Positions 49,215 through 56,055 of a DNA stretch of 56,055 nt are shown piece by piece. This DNA is from Candidatus Pullilachnospira intestinigallinarum (GTDB taxonomy: Bacteria > Bacillota > Clostridia > Lachnospirales > Lachnospiraceae): the NCBI GenBank assembly GCA_018711275.1, contig DVIN01000041.1, positions 1 through 56,055 on the forward strand. Reading direction: 5' to 3'. The notes under the pieces are model-generated. The model worked only from the letters and a program-made list of their open reading frames with translations, ran no database searches and was not told the DNA's origin. The position numbers were made by a program, and so were the translations under genes. Within the stretch, counting starts at the first letter, position 1, and each line of letters opens with the position of its first letter.

Positions 49215-51440
49215 ATGGAAAAACTGTTTGCAGATGTGATTGTGGATATTTCCAGCGAGAAACTGGACCGGTCTTTTCAGTACCGGATTCCCGGGGAACT
49301 GGCCGGGCAGGTGAAGCCGGGGGTGCAGGTGTGGATTCCCTTTGGGAATGGAAGCCGCATGATCCGGGGGTATGTGATCCAGGTGACGGATCGCCCTGCC
49401 TGTCCGGTGGAAAAAATGAAGGAAATCAGCCGGGTGGCAGAGGATCAGAATGATATCAATACCCGGCTGATTGCCCTGGCGGCCTGGATGAAGGAGAATT
49501 ACGGTTCCACTATGATTCAGGCGCTGAAAACGGTTCTTCCGGTGAAACAGAAGACCAGGCAGAAAGAGGAACGGTGGATTACGCTGGGAATTTCCCGGCA
49601 GGAGGCCGAAGAACAGCTGGAAGTGTACCGGAAAAAACATCATGTGGCCAGGGCCCGCCTGCTGGAAGCGGTTCTGGAAGAAGAGACGCTTTCCTGTTCT
49701 CTGGTGCGCGATAAGCTTCATGTGACGTCCCAGGTGTTGAACACCATGGAAGAGCAGGGAATTTTGAAAATCCGTTCCCGGCGGGTATACCGCAATCCTG
49801 TCTCACAGGGAGGGGAGGGCGGGTGGCATTTACGACTCACCGAAAGTCAGCAGAAAACGGCGGACGCCATTTTGGCCGGATGGGACGCGGGCGATGCCCG
49901 TCCCTGCCTGATCCGGGGAGTAACCGGCAGCGGGAAGACCATGGTTTATATGGAACTGATGGAACAGGTGCTGCAAAAGGGGCGGCAGGCGATTCTGCTG
50001 ATTCCCGAAATTGCTCTGACCTATCAGATGGTACAGCGGTTTTATCGCCGGTTTGGAGACCAGGTGTCGGTGCTCCATTCCAGGCTTTCCCAGGGGGAGC
50101 GGTCTGACCAGTTTGAGCGGGCGAAAAACGGAGAGATTCAGATTATGATCGGCCCCCGTTCCGCCCTGTTTACTCCGTTTCCGCAGCTGGGGCTGATCGT
50201 TCTGGACGAGGAACACGAGACTTCCTATCAAAGTGAGACGGCCCCCTGTTACCATGCCAGAGAGACAGCCATTGCCCGTGCCCGGATGGAAAATGCGTAT
50301 GTGGTGATGGGAAGCGCCACCCCCAGTGTGGATGCCTACTATCGTGGCAGTCAGGGAGTCTACCGTCTGTTTGAACTGGAGAACCGTTATGAGAACAGAC
50401 AGCTGCCCCATGCCGTGATTGTGGACCTGAGGGAAGAGATGCGGGCAGGCAACCGGTCTATTTTAAGCCGCAGTCTTCAGCTGGCCATGGAGAAGAGGCT
50501 GGAAAGACAGGAGCAGATTATCCTGTTTTTAAACCGCAGAGGCTATGCGGGATTTTATTCCTGCCGGATGTGCGGGGCAGTGATGAAATGTCCCCACTGC
50601 GACGTGGCCCTGTCCCTCCATAACGGCGGACGGCTGGTATGCCATTACTGCGGCTATGAGACTGCCAGCCCGCGCAGCTGCCCCAAATGCGGCTCCCCCT
50701 ATATCGGGGGATTCCGGGCAGGTACCCAGCAGATTGAGGAGATTGTGAAAAAACGGTTCCCGGCTGCCCGTATCCTGCGGATGGATCTGGATACCACCAG
50801 AAACAAGGATGGTCATGCTAGAATTTTGTCGGCTTTCGCCAATCAGGAAGCGGATATTCTCATCGGTACGCAGATGATTGTGAAAGGTCATGATTTTCCA
50901 AAGGTGACGCTGGTGGGAGTCCTGGCGGCGGATCTGTCGCTGAACGTCAGTGATTACCGGGCAGGAGAGCGGACTTTTCAGCTGCTGACCCAGGCAGTGG
51001 GAAGAGCCGGCCGGGGAGAAGTGTGCGGCGAGGCGGTGATTCAGACCTACCAGCCGGATAACTACAGTATTCAGGCGGCGGCCGCCCAGGATTATGTGGA
51101 ATTTTACCGACAGGAGATGGAGTACCGGCAGCTGATGAACTATCCGCCGGCGTCCAATCTGTTTGCGGTGCATGCCAGCTGTGAGGATGGGGCGCTGCTG
51201 GATACGGCCATGACCTATCTGAGAAAATATATCCGCAAGATTGATCCGCAGGAGCAGACGGTGGTGATCGGCCCGGCGGATGAGGCGATTGCGCGGATTG
51301 CGGACCGGTATCGGAAGGTGCTATATATCAAGCATGAGGATTACCGGCTGCTGGTCTGGATGAAAGACCAGCTGGAGCGATATATGGAAATTAACAGAGG
51401 ATTTGAGAAGATCCGGATACAGTTTGAATTTAACCATTGA
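49215..51440 (+). CDS. priA: Primosomal helicase PriA
   Basis: PriA recognises stalled forks and reloads the replisome. The 741-aa protein has the N-terminal DNA-binding region, Walker A GVTGSGKTMVY (about 235), DEEH in LIVLDEEHE, and GSATPS. Eight zinc cysteines occur in the cluster starting CRMCGAVMKCPHC and ending CPKCG (about 450-495). The helicase C motifs GTQQIEE, GTQMIVKGHDFP and QAVGRAGR follow. ATG 49215 is 3 bp behind murE; GAGGA upstream is the ribosome binding site. Confidence 0.97.
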   Translation: MEKLFADVIVDISSEKLDRSFQYRIPGELAGQVKPGVQVWIPFGNGSRMIRGYVIQVTDRPACPVEKMKEISRVAEDQNDINTRLIALAAWMKENYGSTMIQALKTVLPVKQKTRQKEERWITLGISRQEAEEQLEVYRKKHHVARARLLEAVLEEETLSCSLVRDKLHVTSQVLNTMEEQGILKIRSRRVYRNPVSQGGEGGWHLRLTESQQKTADAILAGWDAGDARPCLIRGVTGSGKTMVYMELMEQVLQKGRQAILLIPEIALTYQMVQRFYRRFGDQVSVLHSRLSQGERSDQFERAKNGEIQIMIGPRSALFTPFPQLGLIVLDEEHETSYQSETAPCYHARETAIARARMENAYVVMGSATPSVDAYYRGSQGVYRLFELENRYENRQLPHAVIVDLREEMRAGNRSILSRSLQLAMEKRLERQEQIILFLNRRGYAGFYSCRMCGAVMKCPHCDVALSLHNGGRLVCHYCGYETASPRSCPKCGSPYIGGFRAGTQQIEEIVKKRFPAARILRMDLDTTRNKDGHARILSAFANQEADILIGTQMIVKGHDFPKVTLVGVLAADLSLNVSDYRAGERTFQLLTQAVGRAGRGEVCGEAVIQTYQPDNYSIQAAAAQDYVEFYRQEMEYRQLMNYPPASNLFAVHASCEDGALLDTAMTYLRKYIRKIDPQEQTVVIGPADEAIARIADRYRKVLYIKHEDYRLLVWMKDQLERYMEINRGFEKIRIQFEFNH

Positions 51441-51456
51441 AAGAGGGAAAGATAAT

Positions 51457-51933
51457 ATGGCAATCAGAAAAATCAGAATCATGGGAGACAAAATACTTAC
51501 AAAGAAATGCCGTCAGGTGGAGGAAGTGACGCCCCGGATCCGGCAGCTGGTGGAGGATATGCTGGATACCATGTACGACGCCTGCGGCGTGGGCCTGGCG
51601 GCTCCCCAGGTGGGAATTTTAAAGAGAATCGTTGTGATCGATGTGGGAGAGGGTCCCATCGTACTGATCAACCCGGTGATCACCCAGACCAGCGGAGAAC
51701 AGACCGGTGAGGAGGGCTGTTTAAGTCTTCCGGGAAAATCCGGTGTGGTGACCCGCCCCAATGTGGTGACGGTGAAGGCATGGAATGAGAATATGGAAGA
51801 GATTACCGTTACCGGTGAGGGCCTTCTGGCAAGAGCCATCTGCCATGAATGTGACCACCTGGAAGGAATTATGTATGTGGAGCATGTGGAAGGCGAGATT
51901 CATGATGTGGAATATGACAGCGAGGAAGAATAA
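51457..51933 (+). CDS. def: Peptide deformylase
   Basis: Def removes the formyl group from nascent N-terminal methionine. The 158-aa metalloenzyme has all three family motifs: GVGLAAPQVG, EEGCLSLPG and the metal site ICHECDHLEG. AGAGGGAAA precedes ATG 51457; the frame is open further upstream inside priA but without a ribosome binding site. The tail is acidic (EGEIHDVEYDSEEE). It abuts fmt with no gap, and the two act in the same formylation cycle. Confidence 0.97.
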   Translation: MAIRKIRIMGDKILTKKCRQVEEVTPRIRQLVEDMLDTMYDACGVGLAAPQVGILKRIVVIDVGEGPIVLINPVITQTSGEQTGEEGCLSLPGKSGVVTRPNVVTVKAWNENMEEITVTGEGLLARAICHECDHLEGIMYVEHVEGEIHDVEYDSEEE

Positions 51934-52887
51934 ATGAGAGTGGTATTTATGGGAACGCCTGATTTTGCCGTGGGCACGCTGACGGCCCTGGCCAGGGCAG
52001 GTCATGAGATTGTGGGAGTGGTAAGTCAGCCGGACAAGCCGAAGGGAAGAGGAAAAACGCTGACGCCCACGCCGGTGAAGGAGGAGGCGCTGCGGCTGGG
52101 CCTTCCGGTGTACCAGCCCCGGCGGGTGCGGGAGGAGGCCTTTGTGGAAACTCTGCGGTCTCTTCATCCTGATGTGATTGTGGTGGCGGCCTTCGGACAG
52201 ATTATTCCGGAGAGTATTCTGACGCTGGCTCCCCTGGGATGCATCAATGTACACGCTTCTCTGCTCCCCAAATACCGGGGAGCCGCGCCCATCCAGTGGG
52301 CGGTGATCGACGGGGAAAAAGAGTCCGGAGTGACGATTATGCGGATGGACGCGGGACTGGATACCGGCGATATGATCGCGAAGGTGACGGTTCCCCTTGA
52401 CCCGGAGGAGACCGGGGGCAGCCTTTTTGACAAGCTGAGCCAGGCGGGCGCCCGGCTGCTGGTGGAGACACTGCCGTCCCTGGAAAACCATACGGCGGTA
52501 TTTGAAAAACAGCCTCAGGAAAGTCCCACCGCCTACGCGGGGATGATCCGCAAGGAGATGGGAAATCTGGACTGGCATCTTCCGGCCGTCCGGCTGGAGC
52601 GTCTGATTCGGGGACTGAATCCCTGGCCCAGCGCATACACTTTTCTGGGAAAGAAATCGCTGAAGCTGTGGCGCGCCCAGGTACTGGCGGACGCTCCCGG
52701 AGATACTTTCGCGGCGGGAACGGTTCTTCAGGCGGACGCGGAAGGATTTCTGGTGCAGACCGGGGATGGCGTACTGAAGATCCTTGAGCTGCAGCTGGAA
52801 GGAAAGAAACGGATGGAGGCGGAAGCGTTTCTGCGGGGCTGTCACGTCCCGGTGGGAACGGTTCTCACACAGAACAGACAGGAGTGA
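51934..52887 (+). CDS. fmt: Methionyl-tRNA formyltransferase
   Basis: Fmt formylates Met-tRNAi using 10-formyl-tetrahydrofolate. The 317-aa protein has VFMGTPDFAVGTL at the start, VSQPDKPKGRGK, AFGQIIPESIL, the signature INVHASLLPKYRGAAPIQW, and MDAGLDTGDM, followed by the C-terminal OB-like domain. ATG 51934 follows the def stop codon directly, so translation is coupled. Confidence 0.97.
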   Translation: MRVVFMGTPDFAVGTLTALARAGHEIVGVVSQPDKPKGRGKTLTPTPVKEEALRLGLPVYQPRRVREEAFVETLRSLHPDVIVVAAFGQIIPESILTLAPLGCINVHASLLPKYRGAAPIQWAVIDGEKESGVTIMRMDAGLDTGDMIAKVTVPLDPEETGGSLFDKLSQAGARLLVETLPSLENHTAVFEKQPQESPTAYAGMIRKEMGNLDWHLPAVRLERLIRGLNPWPSAYTFLGKKSLKLWRAQVLADAPGDTFAAGTVLQADAEGFLVQTGDGVLKILELQLEGKKRMEAEAFLRGCHVPVGTVLTQNRQE

Positions 52888-52891
52888 TAGA

Positions 52892-53602
52892 ATGTTTCCT
52901 TTTGGATTTGGATACGGATGGTATTATGATCCCACCTATGTGCTGGTGATTCTGGCGGCGGTGATTGCCCTGGCGGCGTCCGGCTACTGCAGCTCGGTGA
53001 TGAGAAAATACAGCCGGGTGGGCCTGTACAGCCGCGCCACCGGCGGCCAGACGGTGCAGGAGGTACTGCATGCGGCGGGAATCTATGATGTGGGCCTGTA
53101 CCCCCTTTCCGGAAGAGGAAGTTCCTTTTACCGGTACGACAAAACCATTCATCTGTCCGCGGATCTGATGAATCAGTCCTCGGTGACGGCGGTGGCCACC
53201 GCCGCCCATGAATGCGGGCACGCCATGCAGCATGCGGCGGGCTATCTTCCCAACCGGATCATCACAGCGATCAATCCGGTGATGCAGATCAGCTCCGGGG
53301 CGGCGATCCCCATTTTCATTCTGGGACTGATCTTTTCTCTGCGGCCGCTTCAGGCTCTGGGAATTCTGCTGTTTGCCGTGGTGGTGGTATTCCAGCTGGT
53401 GACCCTTCCGTCGGAGTTTAACGCCTCCCGGCGGGCAGTGGCCATGCTGAAGAGTACGGGTATTGTACAGACAAAAGAAGAAGAGCAGGGAGTTCGCCGG
53501 GTACTGGTGGCGGCGGCTCTTACCTATGTGGCGGCTCTGGCAGGCGCGCTGCTGCAGCTTCTGCGTCTGGTGATTCTGGCAGGAGGAAGAGATCGTGACT
53601 GA
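52892..53602 (+). CDS. yugP: YugP-family zinc metallopeptidase (membrane)
   Basis: This 236-aa membrane protein has an N-terminal helix (about 13-32), the zinc motif AAHECGHAMQHA (about 106-117), and two to three further hydrophobic segments (about 135-175 and 205-228), as in the YugP/Zn_peptidase_2 family. LSADLMNQSSV and LPSEFNASRRA are also conserved. Its substrate is unknown. CAGGAGTGA precedes ATG 52892; an open frame starting at 52784 inside fmt lacks a site. It overlaps rsmB by 8 bp. Its place between fmt and rsmB is common in Firmicutes. Confidence 0.92.
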   Translation: MFPFGFGYGWYYDPTYVLVILAAVIALAASGYCSSVMRKYSRVGLYSRATGGQTVQEVLHAAGIYDVGLYPLSGRGSSFYRYDKTIHLSADLMNQSSVTAVATAAHECGHAMQHAAGYLPNRIITAINPVMQISSGAAIPIFILGLIFSLRPLQALGILLFAVVVVFQLVTLPSEFNASRRAVAMLKSTGIVQTKEEEQGVRRVLVAAALTYVAALAGALLQLLRLVILAGGRDRD

Positions 53603-54950
53603 GGGTACACAGATGCGGGAAATTATTCTGGAGGTGCTTCTTCAGATCACCAGAGACGGAGAGCACAGCCACCTGGCCATCCGGCATGCGCTGGATAAGG
53701 TACAGTATCTTCCCAGGCAGGAGCGGGCATTCATCAATCGAGTCTGTCAGGGAACCATTGAACACAGAATCCGGATCGATTATGTGATCGACCGGTATTC
53801 TTCTGTGAGGACAGGAAAAATGAAACCGGTGATCCGTAATATTCTGCGCAGTGCCGTCTACCAGCTGCTGTTCATGGACAGTGTGCCGGATTCCGCCGCC
53901 TGCAATGAGGCGGTGAAGCTGGCGCAGAAAAAAGGATTTTACAGCCTGAAAGGCTTTGTCAACGGTGTTCTGCGGACCATTTCCCGGGAAAAGGACCGGA
54001 TCCCATGGCCGGATCGGGAGAAGGAGCCGTTGGAATATCTGTCTGTCTGGTATTCTCTGCCCATGTGGCTGGTGAAACGGTGGACCGGACAGTTTGGTTA
54101 TGAGGTTACGGAACGGATGGCAGCGGATTTCCTCAGGGAACACCCCACCTGTATCCGGTGCCAGCAGTACCGGATGAACCAGGAAATGGTGGTGGACAGC
54201 CTGAAAAAACAGGGAATTTCCGTTACCCCTGCTCCGTACCTGCCTTATGCGCTTTACATTTCCGGTTATGGCCATCTGCCGGCGGTAAAATCCTTTGTGA
54301 TGGGAAGGTTCCAGGTACAGGATGTGAGTTCCATGCTGGTGGCGGAGGCTGCTGCGCCGAAAAAAGGCGACTATGTCATTGATCTGTGCGCGGCTCCCGG
54401 CGGAAAAAGCCTTCATGTGGCGGACAAGATGGAGGGAAGCGGACAGGTGGAGGCCCGGGATCTGACGGATTATAAAGTGGAACTGATCCGGGAAAATATT
54501 GACCGGATGCGGGCGGCCAACGTGACGGCCGTGGTGGCAGATGCCACGGTACCGGATCCTGCCTCCGTGGAAAAAGCGGATGTGGTGCTGGCGGATGTGC
54601 CCTGTTCCGGTCTGGGAGTGATCGGAAAGAAACCGGACATCAAATACCGGATGAACGAGGAAGAGATCGCCGGTCTGGTGAAGCTGCAGAGGAAGATTCT
54701 GCACAATGCGGCCTCCTATGTGAAACCCGGAGGTACGCTGATTTACAGTACCTGTACGGTGACCCCGGAGGAAAATCAGGAAAATGTCCGCTGGTTTACG
54801 GAGAATTATCCGTACCGGCTGGACAGTCTGGATCCTTATCTTCCGGAGGAACTGCACAGTGACAGTACGGCGGAAGGATGGCTGCAGCTTTTGCCGGGGG
54901 TGTCGAAAACGGACGGATTTTTCCTGGCGAGACTGGTGAGGTGCGGGTAA
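53595..54950 (+). CDS. rsmB: 16S rRNA m5C967 methyltransferase
   Basis: RsmB methylates C967 of 16S rRNA with SAM. The 451-aa protein has the N-terminal NusB-like domain (about 1-135, with AFINRVCQGTIEHR) and the NOL1/NOP2/Sun methyltransferase domain. The latter has VIDLCAAPGGKSLHVA, DVPCSGLGVIGKKPD and STCTVTPEENQENV with the catalytic Cys. The start is GTG 53595 with AGGAGG upstream, inside the end of yugP. The rlmN start codon follows its stop directly. Confidence 0.95.
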   Translation: MTEGTQMREIILEVLLQITRDGEHSHLAIRHALDKVQYLPRQERAFINRVCQGTIEHRIRIDYVIDRYSSVRTGKMKPVIRNILRSAVYQLLFMDSVPDSAACNEAVKLAQKKGFYSLKGFVNGVLRTISREKDRIPWPDREKEPLEYLSVWYSLPMWLVKRWTGQFGYEVTERMAADFLREHPTCIRCQQYRMNQEMVVDSLKKQGISVTPAPYLPYALYISGYGHLPAVKSFVMGRFQVQDVSSMLVAEAAAPKKGDYVIDLCAAPGGKSLHVADKMEGSGQVEARDLTDYKVELIRENIDRMRAANVTAVVADATVPDPASVEKADVVLADVPCSGLGVIGKKPDIKYRMNEEEIAGLVKLQRKILHNAASYVKPGGTLIYSTCTVTPEENQENVRWFTENYPYRLDSLDPYLPEELHSDSTAEGWLQLLPGVSKTDGFFLARLVRCG

Positions 54951-56000
54951 ATGGAAGAACTTGATATCAAATCGCTCTATGAGCGGGAACTGGAAGAACG
55001 GATGGTTTCCATGGGAGAGAAACCATTTAAAGGAAAGCAGCTGTTTGAATGGCTGCACAAAAAGACGGCGGGAAGCTATGAGCAGATGACCAATCTTTCC
55101 CGCGCGCTGCGGGAACAGCTGGAAAAGCAGTATCCCCTGGTCCATCTGGAGGTGGTGGAGGTGGAAACCTCCGCCATCGACGGCACGCAGAAATATCTGT
55201 TTCGGCTGGCGGACGGCAATGTGATTGAGAGCGTCTGGATGCGCTACCATCACGGAAATTCCGTCTGTATCTCCTCCCAGGTGGGCTGCCGGATGGGCTG
55301 CCGGTTCTGTGCCTCCACCATCGGCGGGCTGATTCGAAATCTGACAGCCTCGGAAATGCTGGATCAGGTATACCGGATTCAGGAACTGACCGGAGAGCGG
55401 GTGTCCAACGTGGTGGTGATGGGAACGGGAGAACCGCTGGATAATTACGGGAATCTGGTGCGTTTCGTGCGGATCCTCAGTGAGGAGAAGGGACAGAATA
55501 TCAGTCACAGAAATATCACGGTGTCCACCTGCGGCATCGTTCCCCGGATCCGGCAGCTGGCCGATGAAGGGCTGGGAATCACGCTGGCTTTGTCACTCCA
55601 TGCGCCCACGGATGAAAAACGCAGGGAATTGATGCCTATCGCCAACAAATATTCTCTGGCGGAGGTGCTGCCTGCCTGCAGGTATTATTTTGAAAAAACC
55701 GGCCGAAGGCTCACTTTTGAGTACAGTCTGGTGGGCGGAAAAAATGACAGCCAGGAGGATGCCGAACAGCTGGCGTCGCTGATTTCGGGACTGAACTGCC
55801 ATGTAAATCTGATTCCCGTGAACCCCATCAAGGAGCGGGATTATGTGCAGTCCGGGAAAAAAGTCATTGAGAATTTCAAAAATAAACTTGAAAAATATCG
55901 AATTAATGTTACTATTAGAAGAGAAATGGGCCGGGATATCAACGGGGCCTGTGGACAATTAAGAAGGAGTTACTTGGATAAGAGGGAGAAGTTGTCATGA
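54951..56000 (+). CDS. rlmN: 23S rRNA m2A2503 / tRNA m2A37 methyltransferase (radical SAM)
   Basis: RlmN makes 2-methyladenosine in 23S rRNA and some tRNAs. The 349-aa protein has KPFKGKQLFEWLH in the N-terminal domain, the iron-sulfur motif CRMGCRFCAST, VVVMGTGEPLDNY and a SLHAPTDEKR block. RREMGRDINGACGQL, with the methyl-carrying Cys, lies near the C-terminus. ATG 54951 follows the rsmB stop codon without a gap. Its stop overlaps the next start (ATGA). Confidence 0.97.
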   Translation: MEELDIKSLYERELEERMVSMGEKPFKGKQLFEWLHKKTAGSYEQMTNLSRALREQLEKQYPLVHLEVVEVETSAIDGTQKYLFRLADGNVIESVWMRYHHGNSVCISSQVGCRMGCRFCASTIGGLIRNLTASEMLDQVYRIQELTGERVSNVVVMGTGEPLDNYGNLVRFVRILSEEKGQNISHRNITVSTCGIVPRIRQLADEGLGITLALSLHAPTDEKRRELMPIANKYSLAEVLPACRYYFEKTGRRLTFEYSLVGGKNDSQEDAEQLASLISGLNCHVNLIPVNPIKERDYVQSGKKVIENFKNKLEKYRINVTIRREMGRDINGACGQLRRSYLDKREKLS

Positions 56001-56055
56001 AATCTTTTTCTGTGACAGATGTGGGACAGAAGAGAAGAGAGAATCAGGATTACGC
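55997..56055 (+). CDS. prpC: PP2C-type protein phosphatase (start only, cut by window edge)
   Basis: Only 19 codons are inside the window, starting at ATG 55997, which overlaps the rlmN stop. They read MKSFSVTDVGQKRRENQDY, matching the start of PrpC/Stp1 (TDVGRxRxxNQD), whose Asp binds metal. In Firmicutes this phosphatase follows rlmN and precedes the PASTA kinase gene prkC. The rest lies outside the window. Confidence 0.85.
   Translation, partial: MKSFSVTDVGQKRRENQDY

Overview
The window looks like a chromosomal segment of an anaerobic Firmicute of the Lachnospiraceae/Clostridia type. Three things point there. MurE has the DNPR motif of meso-diaminopimelate ligases. The right end has the classical Firmicute order priA-def-fmt-yugP-rsmB-rlmN-prpC. 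The ribosome binding sites are strong AGGAGG types, and a large Wzm/Wzt cell-surface polysaccharide locus sits beside a choline-binding-repeat surface protein. This assignment is an inference from gene content; no rRNA or species marker is present.

Layout. (1) 1-600: AT-rich edge with the tail of a broken acyltransferase and a strong promoter. (2) About 620-13440, plus strand: rfbC, a Wzm/Wzt ABC exporter, a six-module 1.87-kDa-residue-scale (1874 aa) methyltransferase/glycosyltransferase, an 816-aa double GT2 protein and a GT-C membrane glycosyltransferase. (3) 13428-16620, minus strand: a GtrB/ArnC-like GT2, a divergent PLP aminotransferase-fold protein and an ATP-grasp protein. This operon is divergent from (4) 16808-21434, plus strand: two small SMR/ArnE-F-like membrane proteins, a WecE/RffA transaminase, a 603-aa double GT2 paralogue and another GT2. 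(5) 21571-25493: a structured leader, a WbaP-like priming glycosylphosphotransferase, an LCP ligase and a rhamnosyltransferase-like GT2. Together these appear to make, export and attach a cell-wall polysaccharide that contains dTDP-derived 6-deoxysugars (rhamnose and probably Fuc4N). A lipid-linked side-chain module is probably embedded in it.

(6) 25651-33089: cell-envelope and protein quality control plus metabolism: HtrA, ClpX, a zinc-ribbon coiled-coil protein, an LspA-like peptidase, purine nucleoside phosphorylase and a GH13 oligo-1,6-glucosidase. (7) 33309-34070: three nearly identical tRNA-Leu(CAG) genes on the minus strand, each with its own consensus promoter. (8) 34261-40768: carAB with its own extended -10 promoter, uppP and carbamate kinase, closed by two tandem hairpin terminators. 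(9) 41092-47382: a surface operon with a signal-peptide/choline-binding-repeat/transglutaminase protein, an MBOAT O-acyltransferase, an AlgJ/AlgX-like SGNH partner and a lipoprotein. This operon is followed by a 143-bp MITE-like palindromic element flanked by an 8-bp direct repeat. (10) 47748-end: murE, priA, def, fmt, yugP, rsmB, rlmN and the start of prpC, tightly packed and probably co-transcribed.

The most unusual parts are the Arn/Gtr-like lipid-linked glycosylation set split over divergent operons inside a Gram-positive polysaccharide locus, the six-module glycosyltransferase, the acylation/transglutaminase surface operon, the MITE-like insertion, and the promoter-by-promoter amplification of tRNA-Leu(CAG). 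Start codons were chosen from Shine-Dalgarno spacing. Functions come from motif recognition only; no database search was possible.
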